Made by a program: the position numbers and the translations under genes. The notes under the pieces are model-generated. The model saw nothing but the letters and a program-made list of their open reading frames with translations, was not told where the DNA came from and did no database searches. Source: Candidatus Zhuqueibacterota bacterium (GTDB lineage Bacteria; Zhuqueibacterota; Zhuqueibacteria; Residuimicrobiales; Krinioviventaceae). Taken from it: a DNA stretch of 56,743 nucleotides. The stretch is from assembly GCA_016934825.1 (NCBI GenBank), contig JAFGSB010000032.1:1-56743 (forward strand). Reading direction: 5' to 3'. This document shows positions 43,710-53,543 of the stretch, in pieces (position 1 is the first letter of the stretch; each line of letters opens with the position of its first letter).

Positions 43710-44981
43710 CTATATTTGCCAGGGGGCGCGCATGGGTTGATGAATGAAACGGCTCGCTTCGTCGTCATTGACGAACACCTGTCTGGCCGGATCAAAATAG
43801 AGTTTCCGGCTCAATCGAACGGCTATTTTGGCCAGGTTGACGAGCGTGCAGGAGCGGTGTCCGTTTTGTTCGTTCAGGGCGAACTTTTTTCGTTCACGCA
43901 CCGCCTGGTAAAAGTCCGTTACCTGCTGTTCCGGTTCCGGGAATTGTTGTAATTTCTTTTTAAGGTCCGGGATATCCGATTCGAATCCGGGATAAAGTTT
44001 GCCATGCGGCCCTTCGATGAACGGAACATGTTCGTTTTGGGATTCGCCGTCCAGGATAATTTCACAGCCGTCGGCGTATTTCATATAAATCTTTCTCCAG
44101 CTTCCGCACGCGTCGGGGTGCGCCTGCGGGGCGTCCGCTTCTATCTCAACGGGACCGGTATTGTCCTTTTCCAGCAGGTACTGCACAGGATCGAGGTAAT
44201 GCTGGCCCATATCGCCCAGGCCGCCGCCGTCATAATCCCAGTAACCGCGAAACGATTCATGCACCCTGTGATGGTGATACGGTTTATAAGGCGCCGGTCC
44301 GAGCCACATATTATAGTCCAGTTCTTTAGGAATCCATTCCGGTTTATATGCCGTTTTACCGCTCCAGAAAAATTTCCACTCAAACCCGGTCGATTGAGAA
44401 ATTCGTACTTTTAAGGGCCATCCCAGCAAGCCGCTCAACACCAGTTTTTTGATGGGTGCTACCGGTGTTCTGAAACCGTAAAAAGTACCGTCAAACCGGA
44501 ACCAGGTGTTAATTCGGAAAATCCGGTCATATCGCTGTATCGTTTCCACAACCTTCTGACCCTCGCCGATTGTGCGGGTCATGGGTTTTTCACACCAAAT
44601 ATCTTTACCCGCCTGTGCCGCGGCCTTGGAAATGAGACCGTGCCAGTGCGGCGGCGTTGCGATGTGTACTACGTCAATATCTTTCCGGTCGAGCACTTCC
44701 CGGAAATCCTTATACCCTTTTACATCCGGCTTAACCATTGATAATGCCCGTTGTAAATGTTTTTCATCAACATCACAAACAGCTAAAAGCCGGGCTCCGG
44801 GGTACCTGAGATGACCGCGTCCCATTCCGCCGACCCCGATTACGGCTTTGGTCAATTCATCGCTTGGCGGTGTGTATTCCTGTCCGCCAAGTACATGACG
44901 GGGGACTATTGTAAAAAATCCTGCCGCCGAAACTGCTGATTTAATAAAATGTCGCCTGTTGATTCTTTGATTGGTCTGCAT
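43710..44981 (-). CDS. Tat-exported Gfo/Idh/MocA family oxidoreductase
   Basis: 423 residues. The N-terminus has a Tat signal (NRRHFIKSAVSAAGFF). VIGVGGMGRGHL is the NAD(P)-binding motif, GKDIWCEKPMTR carries the catalytic-region Lys (EKP) and GQHYLDPVQYLL lies in the C-terminal domain. Secreted members of this family oxidise sugars or cyclitols at C3 or exchange with bound NAD. With the neighbouring DUF1080 lipoprotein it suggests a 3-keto-glycoside route in the periplasm. Confidence 0.88.
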   Translation of the reverse strand: MQTNQRINRRHFIKSAVSAAGFFTIVPRHVLGGQEYTPPSDELTKAVIGVGGMGRGHLRYPGARLLAVCDVDEKHLQRALSMVKPDVKGYKDFREVLDRKDIDVVHIATPPHWHGLISKAAAQAGKDIWCEKPMTRTIGEGQKVVETIQRYDRIFRINTWFRFDGTFYGFRTPVAPIKKLVLSGLLGWPLKVRISQSTGFEWKFFWSGKTAYKPEWIPKELDYNMWLGPAPYKPYHHHRVHESFRGYWDYDGGGLGDMGQHYLDPVQYLLEKDNTGPVEIEADAPQAHPDACGSWRKIYMKYADGCEIILDGESQNEHVPFIEGPHGKLYPGFESDIPDLKKKLQQFPEPEQQVTDFYQAVRERKKFALNEQNGHRSCTLVNLAKIAVRLSRKLYFDPARQVFVNDDEASRFIHQPMRAPWQI

Positions 44982-45210
44982 TTTTGAAATCCATTTTTTT
45001 GTGTGAATTTTGGGTAGGTTGAATAAATGAATATAGCCTGCGTCCGGATTGACACGGGCACATTGAAATATAAAAAAGGAAAAAAATAATTACAAGTGAT
45101 AAAATTATCATTCCTGTTTTATTTATAAAACGACATTTTTTTGTTTACATCTGAACAAAATTTTTTAAATTGTAAGTAAAATGATTCGTTTAAATTAAAA
45201 AGGACAGGAA

Positions 45211-46620
45211 ATGCTGAAAACAAAGCCAATATTACTTGTTCTTCTTTTCTTTACCTTTACGCTAAACGGGGCCCCGGAGTTTGATTTATATTTTATCAAT
45301 AAAACCATGCGGGTGGATTATTTTCATACCGGCACAGCGGCAACTGAACATTTCAGTTTAGACCGGATTTACCAAGAGGGTGAATGGCCAGGCAACCGGA
45401 TTAATCTTATTGATACGCTCGATCTTGGCAAATATATACTCCGGGTTTACGATTTGAGAACCAACGTCCTTATTTACTCACGCGGTTACAGCACAATTTT
45501 CGATGAATGGCAGACCACTCATGAAGCGAAACAGGGTACTTTTCAAACGTTTCACGAAACTGTTCGGTTTCCCTTTCCCAAAAACAGGGTGAAAATTGCC
45601 CTGGCCGTTCGTGACCGGCATAATCATTTTGTAGAGAAATATACCAAAACGATTGACCCGGCTTCCCGGTTTGTGAACCTGGAACAAAAAAAATATCCCT
45701 TCAAAACCCAAAAGTTCATCGACAACGGCAAGCCCGAAAATAAAGTCGATATTGTGATTCTGGGCGACGGTTATAAAAAAAATGAAATCGAAAAGTTTCA
45801 TAAAGATGTTAAACGGTACACAAACATACTGTTTGTTACCCAACCCTTTAAAGACAGGAAATCGGATTTCAATATCTGGCTCGTTGACGTGGAATCACAG
45901 GATTCCGGAATCGATGAACCGCGCGAAAACAAATGGCGTCATACGGCTTTGGGTGCGTCTTATAATTCGTTCGACTCCCCCCGCTATGTTCTTACCCTGG
46001 CCAATAAAGAATTGCGGGATATCGCGGCCCTTGTACCATACGATCAAATCTATATCCTAATCAATTCTCCCAGATACGGCGGCGGCGGCATATTTAACCT
46101 GTATTCCATTTCTTTCACCGGTTCGGAGCCCCGTCTGCCGGAATGGTGGTCAGAATATGTGTTCGTCCATGAATTTGGACATGCGTTTGGCGGTCTTGCG
46201 GATGAATATTATACTTCGAATGTTTCGTATGACGAATTTTATCCGGCCGGTGTTGAACCCTGGGAACCGAATATCACCAGGCTGGCGGATAAAGACAAGC
46301 CCAAATGGAGTCTTTTAATTACCCCTGGAACACCTGTACCGACACCGTGGCCCAAAGCAAAATACGACTCTCTTGGTGTAAACCTCAGACAACATAAAAG
46401 AGATACACCCGAATATATCCGTATTGAAAAACAAATGAAGGAAATATTGAACAATTCGGCAAACAAGTACGGAGTCGGTTGTTATGAGGGCGCCGGTTAT
46501 GCTTCAACCGATATCTACCGGCCATCTCTGGACTGCCGCATGTTTTCCAAAAGCCTGGTGGAGTTTTGTCCAGTTTGTCAAAAGGCCATTAACAAAGTTA
46601 TTACTTTGTATACAAGATAG
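45211..46620 (+). CDS. M64-type metallopeptidase, exported
   Basis: 469 residues. Short signal peptide (about 1-20). After an N-terminal beta domain (about 20-160), VDIVILGDGYKKNE begins the peptidase domain. The zinc motif is HEFGHAFGGLADEYY with His320, Glu321, His324 and a downstream Asp, as in IgA-peptidase-like M64 enzymes. Late Cys residues (GCYEGAGY, CRMF, CPVCQ) fit the family. AAGGACAGGA precedes the ATG. Divergent from the oxidoreductase gene. Confidence 0.88.
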   Translation: MLKTKPILLVLLFFTFTLNGAPEFDLYFINKTMRVDYFHTGTAATEHFSLDRIYQEGEWPGNRINLIDTLDLGKYILRVYDLRTNVLIYSRGYSTIFDEWQTTHEAKQGTFQTFHETVRFPFPKNRVKIALAVRDRHNHFVEKYTKTIDPASRFVNLEQKKYPFKTQKFIDNGKPENKVDIVILGDGYKKNEIEKFHKDVKRYTNILFVTQPFKDRKSDFNIWLVDVESQDSGIDEPRENKWRHTALGASYNSFDSPRYVLTLANKELRDIAALVPYDQIYILINSPRYGGGGIFNLYSISFTGSEPRLPEWWSEYVFVHEFGHAFGGLADEYYTSNVSYDEFYPAGVEPWEPNITRLADKDKPKWSLLITPGTPVPTPWPKAKYDSLGVNLRQHKRDTPEYIRIEKQMKEILNNSANKYGVGCYEGAGYASTDIYRPSLDCRMFSKSLVEFCPVCQKAINKVITLYTR

Positions 46621-46843
46621 TAAAAACGACCGGAAAAAGGTAACAAGTACCATTTTAATAATCTTTAAGAGTACTACAGGCAAAAAGGAGGATTTTGAGA
46701 CCATTTAAATTACTGTTTTTTTATAGTTTATGACATAAATTTCCGCAATCTTTTAAACCTGACCGGTATAAAAATTGCTACGATAAAAACGGTAATATAC
46801 ACTAAATTTTAAAATTTTTTTATCTTAAAAAGGTTGTGGGAGT

Positions 46844-49762
46844 TTGATAGACACAAACATAAAGCTGACCGAATTAATTGAACCGGGTATATTACAGGAA
46901 ATTCAAAACTCGTTTGCAGCGAAAAATATGCTGGGGTTGGCTATATACAATGAACAGGACATTCAAATAACCACACCTAATCTTAATTTAATTCCGGGTA
47001 AAATTGATTACATCAACAAAGAATTTTTAAATCTGCTATTTTTACCCCGTTTTGAGGACATAAACACAAATCATAATTTTCAATACGATAAAACAATTTA
47101 TTCATCATTTTTGAACAAAGAGATCATACGAGCGGTTATCCCTGTTTTTTTTCAAGATCAGTTAATGCTAAAAATCAGTTTACTGCAAAGAACAAATTCA
47201 GAAAATGATATCCTTGGTCTTTTAACACATATCAATGAAAACTCAGTTACGGAATCATCTTTAGCTTCCATACTTGACAAAACAAAACCGGAACCCGGCA
47301 ACGAATTAATATCCCTCGTTGAAAATTTTAAAAACCAGGTTCTGCTCTTACTGGAAGCCGGATGGCAACGCACAAAGGTCCAGTATTCTCATGAAGAATT
47401 TGTGCAAATCCAGCCCCCCGAACCGGTGGTATCGCCTCAAAACGGAAATTATATCATCTTTACAACGTCGGCCAATATTATACTTGATGCAACCCAGAAA
47501 ATAATAAATATTCTGGGTTATAAAAACACATCTTCTTTGATCGGGGAGGATATTATTCATAACCTCATACTGCTTCAAGAGGAACAAAATACAATCAAAG
47601 AACAATTACAAAAATCGGGTAAACTGGACTGGTATTCCACAATTTTAAAATGCAAAAACGGATCGACGCTATATTCGAAAATACAAGTCGTTCCTCAAAA
47701 ATCGGGGAAACAACTAATCGGTTATGAGTACCATTTTGAATTGTCTAAGGTCAATCAAGCGGTAGACTCAAAAGCCGGTATTAATTCACAAAAAATAGTT
47801 CCCGACAAAACAACAGGTCCGGATAAATCCAAAAACAAAAAAGACAATAAAAAAGAATCTGATCCTGAAACAGACGCCTCAATTGCTTCATTGAAAGAAA
47901 TCGGGGACATGTTTGACGCTATGCCCAATCCGATCCTTATTATAGATGAGCACAAACAGATTTGTATCTGGAATCGTTTAATGGAAGATGTCTTTAACAT
48001 TTCGCCCATGTCTGTTTTGGGAACTAATTTTACCGAACTTTTATTGAACGACTCTCAACGACTCTGGGAAAAATGGCTGGCGGAGTTTAAAGCGAAAAAG
48101 AAAGAAAGTACATTTTATCCGACCGAAGTATTAAACTTCCTTGATCGTAAGGGGGACATTATCAATGCCAGAATATCCCTGGCAAAAATAAATTCATTTC
48201 AAAGAGAGTTTATCTCTGTTATATTCAAAGATTGGCACTATAAATCCCAGGAAACCAAATTTTTTCAGGATTATATAGACAAAATTGTTGATTCCGCCAT
48301 CGTACAGATCATAACAAATGAATCCGGACTGATCATTTACGCCAACAAGGTTGCTTTATCCTTTTTGGAAATCAGGGAAGAATTTATTCTGAATAAAAAT
48401 ATTCAGGAATTATTTTTGGACGACATTGACGAGTATTTCAAGCAGAATAAAAATATTACAAAAAACAATTACCGACAATTTATAGCCCAGATGATGCCGG
48501 AATATGCCGAAGGAAAAATTATTAACCTGAAAATAAAAAAATTAGATACCCCCAATACACTCGATCAATACCTGCTCTGGGAATTAAAATCCCTGCCAAA
48601 GGGTCAAAGCTATCTTATGCACAAAAACAGCTTCGGCAAAATACAAAAACTGGATTATTTACGGGGTATTTTCCCAAAAATTACCGCGAACTTTGAAATC
48701 ATATCAAATGAGCTTTATCAAAATACTTCTTCCCTGTTATTGAATGAAAATATAAATGATGAGGCCCGTGAATATATCCTCAATATTAAAAAACTGGCAA
48801 AAAAAGCATCGGACATAAAAAAAGAATTACAGCATTTTTGCTGTACGGGAAAAAACGATCTGGAACCAATAAACTTAAACGAAATAATTAATCAATGGCA
48901 AAACACATTAAGACAGGCAGTACCCAAACATATCACACTTGAATTGAATCTGAAAAATAATATTGGTTGTATTCTGGCAAACGGCAGACAGATAAAACAT
49001 GTTCTGAAAATATTGATCAAAAACTCTGTCGATTCCCATTCTACCGGGGGCAAGATATATATACACACTCGGGTCCATAAAGTGAAATCCGATGAATCAC
49101 TGGATATGACAAAACAAAAAGGGAAAACATTCATCGCACTGGAAGTTATCGACTCGGGTAGCGGGATCCCGATGAATATCCGGGATCAGTTATTCGAACC
49201 GTTTGTCACGACAAAAGATTTTACCATTGGAAAAGGATTGGGACTTGCTTCGGTTTATGGAATCATAAAAAACCACAATGGTTATATCGCCATTAAAACA
49301 CTTGACGGCCAGGGAACCATCGTGTCCCTGTTTTTTCCAATGGTGGAAAACACAAAAAATCAAAAGTCAGCCGACGATACAGGGACTTCAGATATTATTC
49401 TATTAATAGATGACGATCCGGGGATTATCGAAGTGAATTCAATTACCTTGAAACATTTTGGATTTTCCACACTCCCGGCGACAAACGCCAATAAAGGTAT
49501 TGAATTGTTGAAAAAACATAAGGAAGATATCAGTATAATTATTCTCGATATTTCACTACCGGATATGGAAGGGATAATCTGCGCCGAAAAACTTTTAAAG
49601 ATATCCTCGTCAACACCAATCATTTTGTCCAGCGGTTATCACTGTGATGAAAATTATTACAAGTTCATGAAAAAAACCGGCGCCGTATGGCTGCAAAAAC
49701 CCTATACATCGAATAAATTGTATCAGGCAATCCAGGATTTGCTTTCAAAAAAACGTAGTTAA
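46844..49762 (+). CDS. Hybrid PAS sensor kinase-like protein without the phosphoacceptor histidine
   Basis: 972 residues, no membrane segment. N-terminal domain (about 1-175) of unknown type with a possible sensory fold, then PAS-like domains at about 200-300, 345-465 and 475-580. The DHp region aligns without gaps to the QK.....GxLAGGIAHDFNN pattern, but the His position is Ala615 (KITANFE). The ATPase domain is intact: N box LIKNSVDSH, G1 DSGSGIP, G2 GKGLGLASVYG. A receiver domain follows (about 845-968) with DDD, Asp902 (ILDISLPD), SSGY and Lys in QKPY. TTG start with AAAAAGG upstream. It could be a degenerate kinase, an ATP-dependent switch, or phosphorylated in trans. Confidence 0.85.
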   Translation: MIDTNIKLTELIEPGILQEIQNSFAAKNMLGLAIYNEQDIQITTPNLNLIPGKIDYINKEFLNLLFLPRFEDINTNHNFQYDKTIYSSFLNKEIIRAVIPVFFQDQLMLKISLLQRTNSENDILGLLTHINENSVTESSLASILDKTKPEPGNELISLVENFKNQVLLLLEAGWQRTKVQYSHEEFVQIQPPEPVVSPQNGNYIIFTTSANIILDATQKIINILGYKNTSSLIGEDIIHNLILLQEEQNTIKEQLQKSGKLDWYSTILKCKNGSTLYSKIQVVPQKSGKQLIGYEYHFELSKVNQAVDSKAGINSQKIVPDKTTGPDKSKNKKDNKKESDPETDASIASLKEIGDMFDAMPNPILIIDEHKQICIWNRLMEDVFNISPMSVLGTNFTELLLNDSQRLWEKWLAEFKAKKKESTFYPTEVLNFLDRKGDIINARISLAKINSFQREFISVIFKDWHYKSQETKFFQDYIDKIVDSAIVQIITNESGLIIYANKVALSFLEIREEFILNKNIQELFLDDIDEYFKQNKNITKNNYRQFIAQMMPEYAEGKIINLKIKKLDTPNTLDQYLLWELKSLPKGQSYLMHKNSFGKIQKLDYLRGIFPKITANFEIISNELYQNTSSLLLNENINDEAREYILNIKKLAKKASDIKKELQHFCCTGKNDLEPINLNEIINQWQNTLRQAVPKHITLELNLKNNIGCILANGRQIKHVLKILIKNSVDSHSTGGKIYIHTRVHKVKSDESLDMTKQKGKTFIALEVIDSGSGIPMNIRDQLFEPFVTTKDFTIGKGLGLASVYGIIKNHNGYIAIKTLDGQGTIVSLFFPMVENTKNQKSADDTGTSDIILLIDDDPGIIEVNSITLKHFGFSTLPATNANKGIELLKKHKEDISIIILDISLPDMEGIICAEKLLKISSSTPIILSSGYHCDENYYKFMKKTGAVWLQKPYTSNKLYQAIQDLLSKKRS

Positions 49763-50104
49763 TTTTGTAATCCGGATCAGGCGGCGCTGTCCGTTAACCG
49801 GATACCGGTGATTTTTTACTAAATAAACGATAGAATGAATTTATCGAATCCCATATAATAGGGATTAAGACGTTTACAGTTAACTCTACGGTTTTACCAA
49901 AACAGATATCAAAAATCCGGTTTATACTTTGCATCTATTAATAATAACAGGCGTTTCAATGAGGGACGTCATCACCTATAAATTCAATATAAACATTGCG
50001 GATTTTAATTTTGTGCAATCAAATCGATTCAAAATATTCAGGCCAGTTGCCCTCTAATTTTCAAACTGTTGGGGTTTGTTCGATTTTGCAACGGGACTCT
50101 CGAT
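49763..50104. other. Intergenic region between convergent genes
   Basis: No gene is seen. A weak terminator-like element (ACCGG-ATA-CCGGT, 49797-49809, then six T) ends the kinase gene. The remainder is AT-rich without recognised motifs. Confidence 0.45.
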
Positions 50105-50824
50105 TTATAACAAATATTTAAGATCTATCAACAAAAAATATAAAAACTGCGCGATATAAGCGTGATATACAAAGGCGGGGAGTTTTATTTTATATAATCC
50201 TGTCCATTTTCCGGTAACAGCAAATACAAATCCAAGTATAAACCAGCTTAAATAATTTAATAACGGCGCATGGTCATTCTGCCAGTACCAGTAGTCCACA
50301 TATGTTGCAGCCGGTTCCATAATAAGATCAAACAGCGTCATCAACAATGCAACGCCAGCGGCCATTAAAAAAAAACTTTTATTATCGAAAAAATTTTTCA
50401 ACAGCGCAAGCGAAGAAAGCAGAATGCCAAGCCATGCAAATCCAATGGCCAGCGGAACCTCAAATAGTTGAGGTTGTAAAACATTTCCGTAATAATATTG
50501 ACCGAATATAAGGCCGGTCTTTACTCCCACGAATTCAAAGAAAATTGAGAGTGTAACAACCGCCAGGCTCCAAATCAAAAAAAAGTATTTTGATTTATTA
50601 TATCCCTGCTGGTAATACTCATTGAATATTAAATACCATAGTACAAAACCCAACAATAATAATAATGGAGACGCTACTATCCTCATGAGCTCCTGAAAGA
50701 GGCCTAATATATGCCACAGGGCGCCCGCACATAACAGAAAATACAAAATAAAAATAGAAATTTTATTATTTATAAAACTTTTCTCTTTTTTAATTACCTG
50801 AATATAACGTCCCGGCCTTTCCAT
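50105..50824 (-). CDS. cruF: Carotenoid 1,2-hydratase, CruF type
   Basis: 239 residues with about seven membrane segments. FEFVGVKTGLIFGQYYYGNVL, EVPLAIGFAWLGI, TLFDLIMEPAA and YWYWQN...LNYLSWFILG are the hallmark blocks of CruF and bisanhydrobacterioruberin-hydratase-like proteins, which add water to the acyclic psi end of gamma-carotene or lycopene. Last gene of the carotenoid operon; its start overlaps the glycosyltransferase gene by 31 bases. Confidence 0.75.
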   Translation of the reverse strand: MERPGRYIQVIKKEKSFINNKISIFILYFLLCAGALWHILGLFQELMRIVASPLLLLLGFVLWYLIFNEYYQQGYNKSKYFFLIWSLAVVTLSIFFEFVGVKTGLIFGQYYYGNVLQPQLFEVPLAIGFAWLGILLSSLALLKNFFDNKSFFLMAAGVALLMTLFDLIMEPAATYVDYWYWQNDHAPLLNYLSWFILGFVFAVTGKWTGLYKIKLPAFVYHAYIAQFLYFLLIDLKYLL

Positions 50825-51939
50825 TCTATTGATCCTTTATAGAAACGAATAACAGAGTTTACACCGATTATTAATGTCAATAAAATGCCGACCGGATGTA
50901 ACAATACTGATTCCCAAAACGGCTGTTTGTATTTTACGGAAAGTAATACTCGTATCAGCAGATTTATACACAACGCTGTGAATATGAGAATATGCTGTGT
51001 TATAAAAATTAGTATATATGGTAATACATATATCGAAAACAACAGCAGTATAAAAAAGATGAACGATACCGTATGATAACCCATCAACCCGAATGCGTTT
51101 TTCGAAAAGCCATTATAAACCTGAGGCCAGGAGTTGTACATTTTACCGTAAACGTCTTCTCTGCCAGCGGTTGTCAGGATTTTTATATTTTTTTGTTTAA
51201 CCAGCCGGGCAAGAACCGTATCTTCAACGATTTCATTTTTGACACTGTTATGACCGCCAATTTTATCATAAGCTTCCCTCGTCATTGCAAGCCATTGTCC
51301 GTTTGCCGCGGCCAATGAGGGGAATTTGCTGTAATATGTCAACCACAATGGTAAAAAACTATATACAAACATATCAAAAACGTGTACAACCAGTTTTTCA
51401 CCCAACTTTTGTGTCATTTGTTGCGGAAAAGTGGATAATAATCCTAAATTTAAATGTTGTATCCAACCAACCGTATGAGAAACAGCGCTATGTGAATGGA
51501 CATTATCCGCGTCGGTAAAGATGAGTATTTCTCCGGTTGCCTGCAGGCTTAATTGAAAACAGGCCCAGTTCTTGCCTGTCCATCCGGGCGGCAGAGGTTG
51601 ACCCTTTAGTAATTTTATCTTGTCCGTCTTTTCCATTATTTCATGAACAAATTTCACCGTATTATCGGTTGAAAAGTCATCAAGAACAATTATTTCAAAA
51701 TTAGGAAAATCCTGTTCCAATACTGATAACAAACATTTTTTTATGTTTCGTTCTTCATTTCTGACCGGTATCAGTACCGAAACTTTTAGATTGTTTTTAA
51801 AAGCGGGCCCATTTTTTAATAACGGGGCTGAAAAAAAATTATATAAAGTGACAAGAAAAATGATTAATAAAAAAATATTGATAGCGCTAAGAAAATACAG
51901 CAATTTTTCATCCTTTTTTCTTTGTTCGAAATTTTTCAA
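50794..51939 (-). CDS. Carotenoid glycosyltransferase (GT2, CruC/CruG/CrtQ-like)
   Basis: 381 residues. One N-terminal membrane segment, a GT2 domain (about 50-270) with VSVLIPVRNEERNI, IIVLDDFSTDNT, PPGWTGKNWACFQ, FTDADNVHS and EIVEDTVLARL (the QxxRW region is replaced), then 2-3 C-terminal membrane helices. The GWTGKNWA block and the topology match CruC/CruG and CrtQ enzymes that glycosylate hydroxylated carotenoids. Overlaps the acyltransferase gene by 32 bases. Confidence 0.78.
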   Translation of the reverse strand: MKNFEQRKKDEKLLYFLSAINIFLLIIFLVTLYNFFSAPLLKNGPAFKNNLKVSVLIPVRNEERNIKKCLLSVLEQDFPNFEIIVLDDFSTDNTVKFVHEIMEKTDKIKLLKGQPLPPGWTGKNWACFQLSLQATGEILIFTDADNVHSHSAVSHTVGWIQHLNLGLLSTFPQQMTQKLGEKLVVHVFDMFVYSFLPLWLTYYSKFPSLAAANGQWLAMTREAYDKIGGHNSVKNEIVEDTVLARLVKQKNIKILTTAGREDVYGKMYNSWPQVYNGFSKNAFGLMGYHTVSFIFFILLLFSIYVLPYILIFITQHILIFTALCINLLIRVLLSVKYKQPFWESVLLHPVGILLTLIIGVNSVIRFYKGSIEWKGRDVIFR

Positions 51940-52621
51940 TGTACCTGTTTATCGATTCTTTACCCTTGAAAATGATAATAGCATTTTCCTGATTAATAAT
52001 TGCCCGGTTCAATTTATCAAGAAGGTTTTCCATTTTGGTTTCATATTCTTTCATATTTATCATATTAGGACTGTTTAGCAAAAAATGATCAAACATAAAA
52101 TAGACATCCGGTCTTTGTTCATTAAAAAATTCAATTTTTATGGCCAGCAAACAGCAATAAACCGGTTCGTATACGTTTCTGAAAATGATTTCCGGTCCTC
52201 TTTTAAAACCGGGCGGCATTTTCCCCCAGGGCAGCAGTTCTCCCTGCGGGAAAATACATATTAAGCAAGAAGATTTATTCAAAATGATCGAACGCGTATA
52301 GTCCAGCGACTCTTTAACGCCGGAGATCGAACCCTGCCTAATTGAATAGGCGCCGATGCGTGAGAAAAAAAAATTCCTGGTCAGTTCATCTTCAAGCATC
52401 ATAAGATAAATTTCGCGTTTAAATATTATTTTATTTAAAATATAGACAAAAAATCCATCCCACCATGTGCTATGATTTGGCATTAAAATAACTGGAATAT
52501 CCCGTTTAAAAACAGGCGGTTCCCCAAAATAATATAGCCCGTTGAAATGTTGTTTTAATAAATGTGTAATATAGGCATAAAATATCTTATCTGCCCATTT
52601 GGAATGCCGCGCTTTGATCAT
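51908..52621 (-). CDS. PlsC-superfamily acyltransferase, CruD-like
   Basis: 237 residues. The catalytic NHSTWWD is the HX4D motif of the PlsC/LPLAT superfamily; IFPQGELLPWGKMPPGFKRG is the acceptor-binding block (FPxG). In this operon it most likely esterifies the sugar of the carotenoid glycoside, as CruD does in green sulfur bacteria; a general phospholipid acyltransferase is the alternative. It begins 13 bases after the phytoene synthase stop. Confidence 0.7.
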   Translation of the reverse strand: MIKARHSKWADKIFYAYITHLLKQHFNGLYYFGEPPVFKRDIPVILMPNHSTWWDGFFVYILNKIIFKREIYLMMLEDELTRNFFFSRIGAYSIRQGSISGVKESLDYTRSIILNKSSCLICIFPQGELLPWGKMPPGFKRGPEIIFRNVYEPVYCCLLAIKIEFFNEQRPDVYFMFDHFLLNSPNMINMKEYETKMENLLDKLNRAIINQENAIIIFKGKESINRYIEKFRTKKKG

Positions 52622-52634
52622 TTTAATTACGAAT

Positions 52635-53543
52635 TCAGGATAAAATATTCAGTCTTTCTTGAGCAATTTCAAATTTGGTGTGCAATACCTCTTTGAACAG
52701 AATGATTAACTTTTTATATATAGGGACATACACTCTGCCAAGAAATGGATTATACGTCCGTTCCTCTATTTTACGTAATATTCCCCTGTATATTGTGCTG
52801 GCGGAGTAAATAGCAAACCTTGAATCCGTGGCTAACATTTTAATACCGGATTGTGCCTCATCATAATACTTATGCGCCCGGATTACCTGGAATTTCATCA
52901 ATTCTATGAATTTGGAAGATAAATTTTCCTTTAAAAAATCATTCTCTTTAATGTTGAACCGTGCCATCTCATCAAGAGGAATGTAGATTCGGTTCATCTC
53001 TTTATCTTCCTGAATATCTCTTAATATATTGGTCAGCTGCATGGCGATACCGAGCTTTTCGGCATATTTAAAGGCTTTATCGTTTGTATAACCCAACACA
53101 TATGTCATCATTATTCCGACAACACCGGCTACCCGGTAACAAAAAGTATATAGTTCATCAAAAGTATTGTATCTTGATTTTTGAATATCCATTACAACGC
53201 CTTTTAACAGCTCTTTTGGATATTCAAACGGGATTCCATATTCTGTTGCCACAGAAATAAATGACGATAAAATCGGATGTTCCGATTCACCGGTCCGGTA
53301 GCCAATTTCCAATTCCCTTTCCAGGAATTCGACTTCATGCAGTATTTCGCTATGACTTCTGGACCGTGGATTATCGATCAGATTATCAGCATAACGACAA
53401 AACCCATATAACGCAAATGTTGCCCATTGTTTTTGCTTTGGCAAAAGACGGGTTGAAATGTAAAAACTTTTGGAATACTTTGCTGTTATATGTCTTGCGT
53501 ATCGGAATGCAGACGGGTTGCTTTTCATCAGGTCGGTTTTCAT
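52635..53543 (-). CDS. crtB: Phytoene synthase
   Basis: 302 residues. The two Mg-binding aspartate motifs are present: RYADNLID and NILRDIQEDKEMNRIYIP. ARHITAKYSKSFY is the N-terminal conserved block, and YCYRVAG-like FCYRVAGVVGIMM lies between. It condenses two geranylgeranyl diphosphates to phytoene. Its ATG overlaps the stop of the upstream desaturase by four bases. No dedicated C20 synthase gene is in the window. Confidence 0.92.
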   Translation of the reverse strand: MKTDLMKSNPSAFRYARHITAKYSKSFYISTRLLPKQKQWATFALYGFCRYADNLIDNPRSRSHSEILHEVEFLERELEIGYRTGESEHPILSSFISVATEYGIPFEYPKELLKGVVMDIQKSRYNTFDELYTFCYRVAGVVGIMMTYVLGYTNDKAFKYAEKLGIAMQLTNILRDIQEDKEMNRIYIPLDEMARFNIKENDFLKENLSSKFIELMKFQVIRAHKYYDEAQSGIKMLATDSRFAIYSASTIYRGILRKIEERTYNPFLGRVYVPIYKKLIILFKEVLHTKFEIAQERLNILS

